A stretch of 56,400 bases of DNA, taken from contig JAKLLB010000015.1 in assembly GCA_023150345.1 (NCBI GenBank), positions 1 through 56,400 on the forward strand, read 5' to 3'. Of this stretch, positions 24,402 through 34,000 are shown piece by piece (within the stretch, counting starts at the first letter, position 1; each line of letters begins with the position of its first letter). The position numbers and the translations under genes are program-made. Below the pieces are notes generated by a model. It saw only the letters and a list, made by a program, of their open reading frames with translations. It was not told the origin of the DNA and made no database searches. The stretch comes from Aquabacterium sp. Its GTDB lineage: Bacteria > Pseudomonadota > Gammaproteobacteria > Burkholderiales > Burkholderiaceae_C.

Positions 24402-24886
24402 CCACACATGTACTCATCTTGTGCACCCACAACTCGGCCCGCAGCGTGCTGGCCGAGTGCATGCTGAACCACTGGGCCCGCCAGCTGGACAGGGATGTAC
24501 GCGGCCACAGCGCAGGCAGCACGCCCAGCGGGCGCGTGAACCCGCATGCCCTCGAGGCATTGCGCCTGGCGGGCGTCGATGCCAGCTCGGTACGCAGCAA
24601 GTCCTGGGACGAGTTCGCCGCAGCCGGCGCGCCGGCCATGCGCATCGTGATCACCGTCTGCGACAACGCCGCGGCCGAGCCGTGCCCCTATTGGCCTGGC
24701 AGCCCCGTGCAGGTGCATTGGGGTTACCCGGATCCGTCGCTTGCGCCCGAGGCCGAGAAGGCACGGGCCTTCGAGCTCACCCGGCAAGCCATCGGCTATC
24801 GCATGCTGCAGTTGCTGTCGCTGCCGATCGATGCGATGGCCGATGCCGACCTTCGGGCCGCTCTGACAGACGCCGGCAGGAACTGA
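24398..24886 (+). CDS. arsC: Arsenate reductase ArsC (low-molecular-weight phosphatase fold)
   Basis: Reduces arsenate to arsenite in the cytoplasm. 162 residues. The P-loop is CTHNSARS (Cys9 to Arg15, CX5R). Two more Cys in VCDNAAAEPC are eight residues apart, roughly the spacing of Cys82 and Cys89 in the thioredoxin-coupled pI258 enzyme, so thioredoxin is the likely reductant. GYPDPS supplies the usual Asp. Second gene of the operon, overlapping arsR; two bases separate its stop from the aquaporin ATG. Family assignment is sure; the reductant is inferred. Confidence 0.9.
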   Translation: MTTHVLILCTHNSARSVLAECMLNHWARQLDRDVRGHSAGSTPSGRVNPHALEALRLAGVDASSVRSKSWDEFAAAGAPAMRIVITVCDNAAAEPCPYWPGSPVQVHWGYPDPSLAPEAEKARAFELTRQAIGYRMLQLLSLPIDAMADADLRAALTDAGRN

Positions 24887-24888
24887 GC

Positions 24889-25569
24889 ATGCCGCGCGCA
24901 TTCGCACGCAAGCTGCTGGGCGAAGCGCTCGGCACCATGGGGCTGCTGGCCGTGGTCATCGGCTCGGGCATCATGGCCGAGCGTCTGGCCGGCGGCAATG
25001 CCGCCCTTGCGCTGCTGGTCAACACCCTGGCCACCGTTGGCGGCCTGTATGTCCTCATCGAAGCGCTCGGTCCGGTCAGCGGCGCGCACTTCAATCCGGC
25101 GGTGTCGTTGGCGATGGCGTTTCGCGGCGAGTTGGCATGGCGGGCACTGGCACCATACATCGGCGCGCAATTGCTTGGCGCCGTGCTGGGGGCGTGGCTG
25201 GCGCATGCGATGTTCGACACCACGGTGTTCCAGCTCGCCACCCAGGTGCGCGGCGGAACCGGCCAGTGGATCGCCGAAGCGGTGGCCACCGCCGGTTTGC
25301 TGCTCATGATCCTGCGTTCGCCCCCCGGGCGGGTGGCGGCCATGGTTGCGTGCTACATCGGCGCAGCCTACTGGTTCACTGCGTCCACCTCGTTCGCCAA
25401 CCCGGCTGCGTCTTTCGGGCGCATGTTGTCCGACAGCTACGCCGGCATCGCGCCGGGCAGCGTGCCGGGATTCGTGATCGCCCAGTTGGTCGGCGCCGGT
25501 CTGGGTGTGGTGCTGCACGCGGCACTGGGTGAGGGGCCGTCGGTTGCATCAATCAAGCCGGAGTCCTGA
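24889..25569 (+). CDS. aqpS: Aquaglyceroporin (MIP family, AqpS-like arsenite channel)
   Basis: 226-residue inner-membrane channel with six membrane helices in two halves. The two pore loops are HFNPAVS and FANPAASFGR, each with an NPA motif, and the Arg of the selectivity filter is in the second. The position between arsC and arsD points to AqpS-type proteins, which let arsenite leave the cell down its gradient. Start at 24889, two bases after arsC. No arsB or acr3 is seen in the window, so this channel appears to be the only arsenite exit in the operon. Confidence 0.9.
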   Translation: MPRAFARKLLGEALGTMGLLAVVIGSGIMAERLAGGNAALALLVNTLATVGGLYVLIEALGPVSGAHFNPAVSLAMAFRGELAWRALAPYIGAQLLGAVLGAWLAHAMFDTTVFQLATQVRGGTGQWIAEAVATAGLLLMILRSPPGRVAAMVACYIGAAYWFTASTSFANPAASFGRMLSDSYAGIAPGSVPGFVIAQLVGAGLGVVLHAALGEGPSVASIKPES

Positions 25570-25571
25570 AG

Positions 25572-25940
25572 ATGAGCAAGTTGGAAGTGTTCGAGCCCGC
25601 AATGTGCTGCTCCACAGGCGTGTGCGGCGTGGATGTCGACCCTGTGCTGGTGCAATTCGCCGCTGATGTGCAGGCGTTGCAGGAGACGGGGATCGACATC
25701 GTGCGCCACCGGCTGGGCCACGACACTGCAGCGTTCGCCGCCAATCCGGATGTGATTCAGCAGATGCAGGCGGGCATGGACCGCTTGCCGATTCTCACCG
25801 TCGATGGTCGCGTGGTGTCGACCGGCCGATATCCATCGAGGGCGCAGTTGGTCGGTGCGCTGGGCCAGCAGGCTGCGTTCGAGCCAGCGCCGGATGTCGG
25901 CACCGGCGGTTGCGGCTGCGGATCGGGCCGGTGCGGCTGA
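25572..25940 (+). CDS. arsD: Arsenic metallochaperone ArsD
   Basis: Delivers As(III) to the ArsA ATPase. 122 residues, thioredoxin-like fold. The chaperone cysteines are at the exact positions of R773 ArsD: Cys12, Cys13 and Cys18 (MCCSTGVCG). A further set in the tail (GGCGCGSGRCG) corresponds to the vicinal Cys pairs of longer ArsD proteins. It starts 2 bases after the aquaporin gene, and its TGA is interlocked with the arsA ATG (ATGATGG). Confidence 0.95.
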   Translation: MSKLEVFEPAMCCSTGVCGVDVDPVLVQFAADVQALQETGIDIVRHRLGHDTAAFAANPDVIQQMQAGMDRLPILTVDGRVVSTGRYPSRAQLVGALGQQAAFEPAPDVGTGGCGCGSGRCG

Positions 25941-27721
25941 TGATGGACGCAGGATCGGACGGCAGCCTGCCCGCCATCGAGACCCGCTTCGCGTTTTTCA
26001 CAGGCAAAGGCGGCGTGGGCAAGACCTCTCTGGCCTGCGCCAGTGCGCTGCGCCTGGCCGGGCAGGGCCGTCGCGTGTTGCTGGTGAGCACTGACCCGGC
26101 TTCCAACCTCGACGAGGTGCTCGAGACGCCGCTGGGCACCTTGCCCACCGAAATTGCCGGCGTCCCGGGTCTCAGCGCCCTCAACGTCGATCCGGAGGCG
26201 GCCGCAGCGGCGTATCGCGAGCGCATGGTGGGCCCGTACCGGGGCGTGTTGCCGACAGCCGCCATCCACAGCATGGAGGAGCAGTTCTCTGGCGGCTGCA
26301 CTGTCGAGATTGCAGCGTTCGATGCCTTTGCTGAACTGCTGGCGGGCAACGAAATCACCCGTGCGTTCGATCATGTCGTATTCGACACGGCGCCCACCGG
26401 CCACACGCTGCGACTGCTGTCACTGCCGTCGGCGTGGAACGAGTTCCTGATGACCAATTCAACCGGCACGTCCTGCCTGGGCCCGTTGGCCGGACTGGAG
26501 AAGAACAAGGCCACCTACCGCGCCGCAGTACAGGCGCTGGCCGACCCGGACCTGACCACTGTGGTGCTGGTGGCTCGCCCCGATCGATCGGCGCTGCGCG
26601 AAGCCGAGCGCACGCGCTGCGAACTGGCCGATCTGAGCGTGCGCCACCAGGTCCTGGCACTCAATGGCGTGTTTCGATGCGCGTCCGAGGATCCCGTGGC
26701 GCTGGCGATGGCGAGCCGGCAGGCCCAGGCGCTGGAGCACATGCCTGACGGTCTGGCCGCGCTGCGGCGCAGCGCAGCGGGCTACCTGCCGCGCGGCCTG
26801 GTTGGATTGGCATCGTTGCGCGCCTTCCTGCACTCCACCGGCATGCCGTCGCTCCAATCAGCGCCGACGCTGTCGCTGGGCACGCCGGGCGGTCTGGGCA
26901 CGATCGTCGACGCGGTCGAGGCGGCCGGTCATGGCCTGGTGATGACCATGGGCAAGGGCGGCGTGGGCAAGACGACTGTAGCGGCGGCCATGGCGGTGGC
27001 CCTGGCCAATCGCGGCCACCGTGTGGTGCTGTCGACGACTGACCCAGCGGCGCATGTGAGCTGGGCAATCGACGAGGCGGTGCCGGGCTTGTCCATCGCG
27101 CGCATCGATCCTGTCGCAGAAGTGAACCGCTATCGCGACGAAGTCATGGCCAAGGCGGGCGCAGGACTCGATGCGCAGGCCCGGGCGATGCTGGAGGAGG
27201 ATCTGCGCTCGCCATGCACCGAGGAGATCGCGGTCTTCCGTGCATTTGCGCAAACGGTCGACCAGGCGCGCGACGTCTTCGTCGTGCTCGACACGGCGCC
27301 GACCGGGCACACCATCTTGCTGATGGACTCAGCCGAGGCCTATCACCGTGAAGTCGGTCGAACGCAGGGTGACGCACCGCAGGCCGTTCGCAACCTGTTG
27401 CCAAGGCTGCGCGATCCGGCCTACACGCGGGTGCTCATCGTCACGTTGCCCGAGGCAACGCCAGTACATGAGGCCGAGCGGCTGCAGGCCGACCTGCGGC
27501 GCGCCGGTATCGAACCGTATGCCTGGGTGATCAATCAAAGCCTGCTGGCCAGCGACACGCGCGATCCGGTTCTGCTGCAACGCAGCCACTGCGAGGTGCC
27601 ATACATCGAGCGCGTGGTGCACGAGTCGGCCCATCGATGTGCGCTGATTGCCTGGCAGAGCGAACCGCCAGTCGGGGCGCGCGCGCTGGGGGCATGGGCA
27701 GCCTCTGGGCCAGAACATTGA
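25940..27721 (+). CDS. arsA: Arsenite-stimulated ATPase ArsA
   Basis: Soluble ATPase with two homologous halves; in other ars operons it drives ArsB. 593 residues. P-loops GKGGVGKTS (about residue 22) and GKGGVGKTT (about 340). Signature DTAPTGHT occurs twice (about 151 and 451). All three metalloid-binding cysteines of R773 ArsA are kept: FSGGCTVE (near 119), TGTSCLGP (near 178) and RSPCTEE (near 426). The start overlaps the arsD stop by one base; a second ATG follows immediately. The usual membrane partner ArsB is missing here, which leaves its output unclear. Confidence 0.94.
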   Translation: MMDAGSDGSLPAIETRFAFFTGKGGVGKTSLACASALRLAGQGRRVLLVSTDPASNLDEVLETPLGTLPTEIAGVPGLSALNVDPEAAAAAYRERMVGPYRGVLPTAAIHSMEEQFSGGCTVEIAAFDAFAELLAGNEITRAFDHVVFDTAPTGHTLRLLSLPSAWNEFLMTNSTGTSCLGPLAGLEKNKATYRAAVQALADPDLTTVVLVARPDRSALREAERTRCELADLSVRHQVLALNGVFRCASEDPVALAMASRQAQALEHMPDGLAALRRSAAGYLPRGLVGLASLRAFLHSTGMPSLQSAPTLSLGTPGGLGTIVDAVEAAGHGLVMTMGKGGVGKTTVAAAMAVALANRGHRVVLSTTDPAAHVSWAIDEAVPGLSIARIDPVAEVNRYRDEVMAKAGAGLDAQARAMLEEDLRSPCTEEIAVFRAFAQTVDQARDVFVVLDTAPTGHTILLMDSAEAYHREVGRTQGDAPQAVRNLLPRLRDPAYTRVLIVTLPEATPVHEAERLQADLRRAGIEPYAWVINQSLLASDTRDPVLLQRSHCEVPYIERVVHESAHRCALIAWQSEPPVGARALGAWAASGPEH

Positions 27722-27780
27722 CCGCCCGCCGTCGGTTCGGGCCAGGGATGCCGGTTGGTCTCTGATACTTTCGCCGTTCC

Positions 27781-28365
27781 GTGGAGTTCGACTTGGAAGC
27801 ATTTCTCGTATCCACCGGCGTCGTCGCCCTTGGCGAGATGGGTGACAAGACCCAGTTGCTGGCCATCGTGCTGGCCGCCATGTTCCGCAGGCCCTGGCCC
27901 ATCGTTGCAGGCATCCTTGTGGCCACCCTGGCCAACCACGGCGCCGCCGGGGCACTGGGCGGCTGGGTGGCCAGCGCGCTGGGTCCCGACGTGATGCGCT
28001 GGCTGATCGGGGTGTCCTTCCTGGCCATGGCGCTGTGGATGCTCATACCCGACCGGATCGACGAGGAGAACGCCGCCGGTCGGCAGCGCTTCGGCGTGTT
28101 CGGCACGACCGTGGTCGCGTTCTTCCTGGCCGAGATGGGTGACAAGACGCAGATTGCCACCGTCGCACTCGCTGCCCGCTACGAGGACGTCGTGTCTGTC
28201 GTGGTGGGCACCACCTTGGGCATGATGCTGGCGAACGTTCCCGCTGTGTTCCTGGGTGACAGGATTGCGCAACGAGTCTCGATGAGACTGGTGCACGGCG
28301 TTGCGTCGGCCATCTTCTCGGTGCTGGGCGTGCTCACGCTCTTCAACGTGGGCCACATGTTCTGA
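27781..28365 (+). CDS. GDT1/TMEM165 (UPF0016) family manganese exporter
   Basis: 194-residue inner-membrane protein with six predicted helices in two repeats. Each repeat has the family motif: ALGEMGDKTQLLA and FLAEMGDKTQIAT, where the acidic residues bind the cation. Bacterial relatives such as MneA export Mn(II). Start is GTG at 27781. It follows arsA by 59 bases on the same strand, with no clear terminator, so it may be cotranscribed; no yybP-type manganese riboswitch is visible in front of it. A short GC hairpin without T run lies just after the stop (GGGGC/GCCCC, about 28369-28387). Confidence 0.9.
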   Translation: MEFDLEAFLVSTGVVALGEMGDKTQLLAIVLAAMFRRPWPIVAGILVATLANHGAAGALGGWVASALGPDVMRWLIGVSFLAMALWMLIPDRIDEENAAGRQRFGVFGTTVVAFFLAEMGDKTQIATVALAARYEDVVSVVVGTTLGMMLANVPAVFLGDRIAQRVSMRLVHGVASAIFSVLGVLTLFNVGHMF

Positions 28366-28393
28366 CGGGGCCGGGGCCGATCGCCCCGCTGCC

Positions 28394-29644
28394 TCAGGTC
28401 GCTTCGGGGTTCTCCACCAGCAACGCAATGCCCTGGCCGCCGCCGATGCAGGCCGACGAAACACCCCAGCGGGCGCCGATCTGGCGCAACTGGCGCGCCA
28501 CGGTGATCGTGAGCCGCACGCCGGTGGCCGCCAGCGGGTGGCCCAGCGCAATGGCGCCGCCGTGCACGTTCAGGCGCGCCTGCTCGAGCCCGAGTTCTTG
28601 CGCAACAGCCAACGTCTGCGCCCCCTGCGCCTCATTGACTTCGAAGCGGGCGACATCGTCGAGCTCCAGCCCGCTGCGTTCGAGCAGCAGCCGAATCGCC
28701 GGGGCCGGGCCGATGCCCATGATCTCGGGCGGCACGCCGACCACAGCGGCCGCGGCGATGCGCGCCAGCGGGGTGCGCCCCCATGCGCGGACACCGGCCT
28801 CGTTGGCCACCAGCGCCGCGGCGGCGGCATCGGTCAACGCCGAGCTGTTGCCACCGGTCTGCACGCCGCCGTCGAACACCGTGCGCAGGCGCGCCAACAC
28901 GTCCACTGGCGTGGGCCTCGGGTGCGTGTCCTGTTCGGCGCTCGTGGCCTTGCCGGTCAGCTTGAGGCGGCGCGGGCGATAGCCGGGAAGATCGAAGGTC
29001 TCGTTGGTCACCGGCACGATCTCGCCGGCCAGCCAGCCCGAGGCTTGCGCCGCGAGCGCGCGCTCGAACGACTGCGCGGCAAAGGCGTCGACCGCCTCGC
29101 GCTCGATGCCGTACTGGCGGGCGAGGTTCTCGGCGGTCTGGATCATCGACACGCCGGTGGCGGGGTCGGTGAGGGCCTCCCACATGTAGTCCTTGAAGCC
29201 CAGTGGAGCGCCCAGGCGGAAGCCGCCGCGGTGGTCGAAGGCAGCGATGGGGTTGCGCGTCATCGATTCGGTGCCCACCAACAGCGCCAGCGTCGCCGCC
29301 CCGGTGCCGATCTGTTCGCCGGCCTGGCGGAACAGCTCGAACCCGGTGCCGCAGATGCGCTGGCACTGCAGCGCCGGCACATGCAGCGGCACGCCGGCGT
29401 ACAGGCCGATGTGGCGGCCGACGTAGAACTGGTCGAAACCGCCCGGCGCCATGTTCCCGGCCAGCACCGAATCGACGCGCTGGGCGTCGATGCCGGTGCG
29501 AGCGAAGAGCGCACGCGCGGCCTTGATGCCGAGGTCGATCGGGTTGGCGTCGGCGAACGCGCCCTGGTAGTCGACCATCGGCGTGCGCACGCCGTCGAGC
29601 ACGTAGGTGTCAGCGAAGGACTGGTACAGGCCGGGGGTCGGCAT
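28394..29644 (-). CDS. Acetyl-CoA C-acyltransferase (thiolase)
   Basis: Thiolase-family enzyme, 416 residues, which cleaves 3-ketoacyl-CoA or condenses acetyl-CoA. Nucleophile Cys98 in CQRICGTG, the catalytic His in GGAIALGHPLAATG, and the second Cys in SSACIGGGQG. Start at 29644 with AGGAG about 10 bases upstream; the frame is open to 29881 but overlaps the divergent regulator. It faces a TetR-type gene across a palindrome, so it is likely repressed by that regulator. Degradative versus biosynthetic direction cannot be told from sequence. Confidence 0.9.
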   Translation of the reverse strand: MPTPGLYQSFADTYVLDGVRTPMVDYQGAFADANPIDLGIKAARALFARTGIDAQRVDSVLAGNMAPGGFDQFYVGRHIGLYAGVPLHVPALQCQRICGTGFELFRQAGEQIGTGAATLALLVGTESMTRNPIAAFDHRGGFRLGAPLGFKDYMWEALTDPATGVSMIQTAENLARQYGIEREAVDAFAAQSFERALAAQASGWLAGEIVPVTNETFDLPGYRPRRLKLTGKATSAEQDTHPRPTPVDVLARLRTVFDGGVQTGGNSSALTDAAAAALVANEAGVRAWGRTPLARIAAAAVVGVPPEIMGIGPAPAIRLLLERSGLELDDVARFEVNEAQGAQTLAVAQELGLEQARLNVHGGAIALGHPLAATGVRLTITVARQLRQIGARWGVSSACIGGGQGIALLVENPEAT

Positions 29645-29683
29645 GGCGGATGTCTCCTGTCGGCCATCGAGTGGGCCGAACCA

Positions 29684-29695
29684 TACACTAGTGTA
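29684..29695. promoter_or_regulatory. 12-base palindrome between thiolase and TetR genes
   Basis: TACACTAGTGTA is a perfect palindrome 39 bases before the thiolase ATG. TetR-family proteins bind palindromes of this kind (TACA and TGTA ends) between divergent genes, so it is a good candidate operator. Confidence 0.65.
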
Positions 29696-29805
29696 CGGAA
29701 TTTGGCGGCAGCCGGAAAGCAGATGTTTGGCCGGCGCGTGTGCGGTGGCCGGCGATGGCCATGGCGCCCCGGCCATGTCATCATCGCGCCCGCCAGATCG
29801 AGTCG

Positions 29806-30444
29806 ATGCCCTGGCACCGGACCCCCCACAGCCGAGCCTGCGTGCCCCGTCCCCGCCGAACCTCACCAGCCGAAGCGCCACGCCCGCGCCTCACACCCGA
29901 GGCGTGGGTGCACGAGGCCATGGAGATGCTGGTCGATGGCGCCATCGACCGCGTGCGGGTGGAGGTGCTGGCCACACGCCTGGGTGTCACCCGCGGCAGC
30001 TTCTACTGGCACTTTCGCGACCGCGAGGACCTGCTGCGCGCCGTGCTGCAGGCCTGGCGAGTGCAGACCACCGACCACCTGACACAGCGCCTGGAGGGCG
30101 CCAGCCGCGACCCACGCACCCAACTGCACGACCTGATGTCGCTGCCGCAACGCGGTTCGGCGGCGCGAAGGCTGGCCCGCATCGAAATGGCGATCCGCGA
30201 ATGGGCGCGGCGCGACGACATGGCCCGCCTGGCGGTCGAGGCCGCCGACGCCAGCCGCATGGGCTACATCGCGCAGGTGTACACCGCGCTCGGCTGGGGC
30301 ATTGCCCAGGCGCGGGCGCGCGCATTCCTGCTCTATGCCTACAACCAGGGCCAGGCCCTGATGCCCGAACAGGGGGGGGCCGCGCAGGGTGCCGAACGGC
30401 TGCGGCTGATCGAGGAACTGCTCACGCAGTCGCCACCGCAGTAG
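29806..30444 (+). CDS. TetR/AcrR-family transcriptional regulator
   Basis: About 212 residues from the ATG at 29806. The DNA-binding domain is RLTPEAWVHEAMEMLVDGAIDRVRVEVLATRLGVTRGSFYWHFRDREDLLRAVL, with the helix-turn-helix in LATRLGVTRGSFYWHF. The ligand domain is helical with no recognisable pocket. The N-terminal start is uncertain: a Pro/Arg-rich segment precedes the regulator core, and an earlier ATG at 29740 is possible. Divergent from the thiolase gene and probably its repressor through the palindrome between them. The ligand could be an acyl-CoA. Confidence 0.85.
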   Translation: MPWHRTPHSRACVPRPRRTSPAEAPRPRLTPEAWVHEAMEMLVDGAIDRVRVEVLATRLGVTRGSFYWHFRDREDLLRAVLQAWRVQTTDHLTQRLEGASRDPRTQLHDLMSLPQRGSAARRLARIEMAIREWARRDDMARLAVEAADASRMGYIAQVYTALGWGIAQARARAFLLYAYNQGQALMPEQGGAAQGAERLRLIEELLTQSPPQ

Positions 30445-30550
30445 GCGCTTGGGCAACCCGAGCCGTACACAGCTGCATGGAGTCGCGCACGGGTGCCGCC
30501 CTGGCGCCGGGGCGAGGGCCCGCACGGCGTGGGGGTATGCGGCCGGAGGG

Positions 30551-30576
30551 GGGTACGTGGTACCCTATAGGGTATA
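30551..30576. promoter_or_regulatory. Chained inverted repeats GGGTAC/GTACCC/GGGTATAC
   Basis: GGGTAC (30551-30556), GTACCC (30560-30565) and GGGTA (30570-30574) alternate. The first two form a palindrome around GTG; TACCCTATAGGGTA (30561-30574) is another, 14 bases and perfect. A further GGGGTA lies upstream near 30531. The type resembles the GC-rich palindromes with TACCC/GGGTA arms bound by CsoR/RcnR/CstR-family repressors, but no such regulator is in the window. It stands about 30 bases before the DUF302 start. Confidence 0.6.
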
Positions 30577-30604
30577 CATCGTCCACGCCTGACCGGAGGT
30601 CCCC

Positions 30605-30994
30605 ATGATCGGATTCCACGCCACGCTCCAGATGCCGTTCGACGCCGCGGTGCAGAGGGTCATCGACGCACTTAAGGTGGAGGGCTTCGGTGTGCTCACC
30701 GACATCGACGTGCAGGCCACCATGAAAGCCAAGCTCGGCATCGACGTGCGGGCGCACCGCATCCTGGGCGCCTGCAACCCGCCGCTGGCGCACCGCGCGC
30801 TCGAGGCCGTGCCCGATGTCGGCCTGCTGTTGCCGTGTAACGTGGTCGTGCGCCAGGAGGCCGATGGCTCGGTGACCGCCGGCTTCATCGACCCGGGCGT
30901 GATGGTGCAGATGTTCGACCACCCCGAGATGCGCGCCGTGGCCGACGAGGCGAGGGCGCGCCTGCTGCGGGCCCGCGATGCCGTGATGCACTGA
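30605..30994 (+). CDS. DUF302-domain protein
   Basis: 129-residue soluble protein of the DUF302 family. It starts [36 protein letters not shown], and contains the typical MKAKLGID and [14 protein letters not shown] segments, where the single Cys is conserved in many relatives. Then [11 protein letters not shown] with a second Cys. The fold is a small alpha/beta barrel with no known catalysis. Some DUF302 genes go with sulfur oxidation or copper clusters, none of which is visible here. GGAGG lies seven bases before the ATG. The strong palindromes in front point to specific regulation. Confidence 0.85.
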   Translation: MIGFHATLQMPFDAAVQRVIDALKVEGFGVLTDIDVQATMKAKLGIDVRAHRILGACNPPLAHRALEAVPDVGLLLPCNVVVRQEADGSVTAGFIDPGVMVQMFDHPEMRAVADEARARLLRARDAVMH

Positions 30995-31064
30995 ACCCTG
31001 CTGCTCAGGATGGGCGCGGGGGCTCCGCGCGGCGCCAGCACGCGATGCCGTAAGCTGCCGCGCC

Positions 31065-34000
31065 ATGTCGAACGAACGCCGGCCCGGTCTCGTGGTGCTG
31101 CAGGGCAACCGCCTGGAGCAGCTCGCCGCCGTTGTGGCGCAATGGCTGCGCCGCGACCCGCTGCCGCCTCTGGTACACGAGGTGTTCCTGGTGCAAAGCC
31201 ACGGCATGGCCGAGTGGCTCAAGATGGCGCTGGCCCACGACGGTGGCATCTGCGCCGCGGCACGCATGGAACTGCCGGCTCGCTTCGTGTGGCGGGCGAT
31301 GCGCGCCGTGTTGGGGCGCGATGCAGTGCCAGCGGCGTCGCCGCTGGACAAGGCCGCACTGACCTGGCGCCTGGTGCGCCTGTTGCCCGCGCTGCGCGGT
31401 CCCATCTGGGAGCCGTTGCACACCGCCTGGGCCGGTGCGTTGACGTCCGCCACTGAGTCCGCCGCCGACGACGCCGGTGCCCCGCTGCGGCGGCTGCGCC
31501 TGGCCCAGCGCCTGGCCGACCTCTACGACCAATACCAGGTCTACCGCGCCGACTGGCTGGACGACTGGGCCGCCGGGCGCGACCGCCTGGTGCACCCGGT
31601 GGCCGGCCTGCGCGCCGCCCGCGAAGTGCCCGCCGACGAGCTCTGGCAGCCGGCGCTGTGGCGCGAGCTGTTGCAGGAGCTCGAAGGCGCGCAGCAGCAG
31701 GCGGTGCGACCGGCGCTGCACCAGCGCTTCATTCAGGCGCTGCAGCGCCGGCGCAACGAGCCGTGGCCGCAGTTGCCGCGGCGGGTGGTGCTGTTTGGCA
31801 CACCGCACCTGCCGCACCAGACGATGCAGGCGCTGCTGGCGCTGTCGGCCCACATGCAGGTGCTACTGGCCGTGCCCAACCCCTGTCGCTACCACTGGGC
31901 CGATACGCTCGACGGACGCGAGCTACTGGCCCAGGCGACACGGCGCCAGCCGCTGCGCGGTGGGCTCGATCTGGCGCAGTTGCCGCTGCAGGCCATGCAC
32001 GCCCATGGCCATCCGTTGCTGGCCGCCTGGGGCCGTCAGGCGCGCGACTTCGTGCGCCAGCTCGACGCCTGTGAGGATGCGGCGGCGACGGCGGGCATCG
32101 AGCTGCAACGCGTCGATCTGTTCGACGACGACCCGGGCGCCAGCGCGCTTCATCGCCTGCAGGCGCAGGTGCGCGACCTGGTGCCGTTGGGCGAACCGCC
32201 TGGCACCGCCGCGCAACCGCCCGATCCTGGCGATCGCTCGATCGTCTTTCACATCGCCCACAGCCCGCAGCGCGAGGTGGAGGCGCTGCACGATGCGCTG
32301 CTCGACATGCTGGCGCAACGCGAGGAGGGCGCGCAGCCGCTGCAGCCGCGCGACATCATCGTGATGGTGCCCGACGTGGCACTGTTCGAGCCTGCCATCC
32401 GCTCGGTGTTCGGACAGTATGCGCGCGACGACGACCGCGCCATCCCCTGGCAGATCGCCGACCTGGGTGCGCGCGACCGCCACCCGCTGCTGCTGGCGCT
32501 GGACTGGCTGCTGCAGGCGCCGGCGCCGCGTTGCACCACCAGCGAGTTGCGCGCGCTGCTCGAGGTGCCGCCTGTGGCCCGACGGCTGGGCCTGGATGAG
32601 ACCGACCTGCACACCGTGCTGGCGTGGGCAGCCGAGGCCGGCGCGCGCTGGGGGCTCGACGCCAGCCACCGCGCTGGGCTGGGCCTGGGCGCCTGCGGCG
32701 ACGGCAACACCTGGTGCTTCGCGTTGCGCCGCATGCTGCTGGGTTGGTCGGCCGGCGCCTTGCGCCAGGGGCACGAAGGCATCGAGCCGCTTCCCGCGGT
32801 CTCCGGGTTGGAGGGGCGGCTCGCCGGTGCACTCGACGAACTGCTGCAGCGGCTGCAGGATTGGTGGCGCGACGCCGGGCTCGAGCGGGCGCCGCTGGCC
32901 TGGGCCGAGCGCCTGCGCGAGCTGCTGCAGGGCTTCTTCGTTGTGGACGAGGAAGCCGACCGTGCCGTGTTGGCCTTGGTGGACGACGCCCTGGCGCAAT
33001 GGCTGGAGGCCACCGAGCTGGCTGGGTTCGACGAAGCGGTGCCGCTGGCGGTGGTTCGCGAAGCCTGGATGACCCGGCTCGACGCGACGGCCGAGCCCGG
33101 GCGGGCTGGCCGCCTGCTCGATGGCGGCGTCACCTTCTGCACCTTGCTGCCCCTGCGCGCGGTTCCGTTCGAGGTCGTGTGCCTGCTGGGCATGAACGAA
33201 GGCGACTACCCGCGCCGCGGCGGCGTCGACGATTTCGATCTGATGTCGCTGCCGGGGCAGGCCCGCGCGGGCGATCGATCGCGCCGCGACGACGATCGCC
33301 AGCTCATGCTCGATGCCGTTCTTGCGGCACGCCGAACGCTGTTGGTGAGCTGGAGCGGTCGCAGCGTGCGCGACAACGAGCAACGTCCACCGTCGGTGCT
33401 GGTGGCGCAGCTGCGCGACCACCTGTGCGCCCTGTGGGGCGAACCGGCACTTCGCGCGCGCACGATCGAGCACCCGCTGCAGCCGTTCTCGCGGTGCTAC
33501 TTCGAAGCGGCCCCGCCCGGCGCTGCGCACATGCCGCTGGTCAGCCACGCACGCGAGTGGCGTGTGCTGCACCAGCCGCCGCCGCCCGTGCCGAACGACC
33601 CGCCGATGCTGCCGAGAGCCGACCCCACGACGGCCGAGTTCGAGCAGACGCTGACCATCGATGACCTGGTCGCCTTCCTGCGCAACCCCGTGGCCGCGTA
33701 CTTCGAGCAGCGGTTGCGGGTGCGCTTCGACGGCGCGCTCGATCTGCCCGAAGACGACGAGCCGCTGTCGGTGCGCGGGCTCGAGCGCTGGCAGTGGGTC
33801 GACCGCGTGCTGGCTCAGGTGCGCTCACGCGAGCCCGCCACGGCCGAGGCCGCATGGAGCGAGGTGCACGCTGCCATCGCGCGGTTGCGCCGTGCGGGCG
33901 AGCTGCCCCTGGCCGGGCCCGGTCAGGCGCTGGAAGACGAACTGCACCGCGAACTGATGCCGGCGCTGGCCCGCTGGCAGCACGAGCGCGCGCGCCGGCC

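Noticed and set aside
27722-27780. Manganese (yybP-ykoY) riboswitch before the GDT1 gene
   Set aside because: The 59-base gap is too short for the aptamer and lacks its conserved core.
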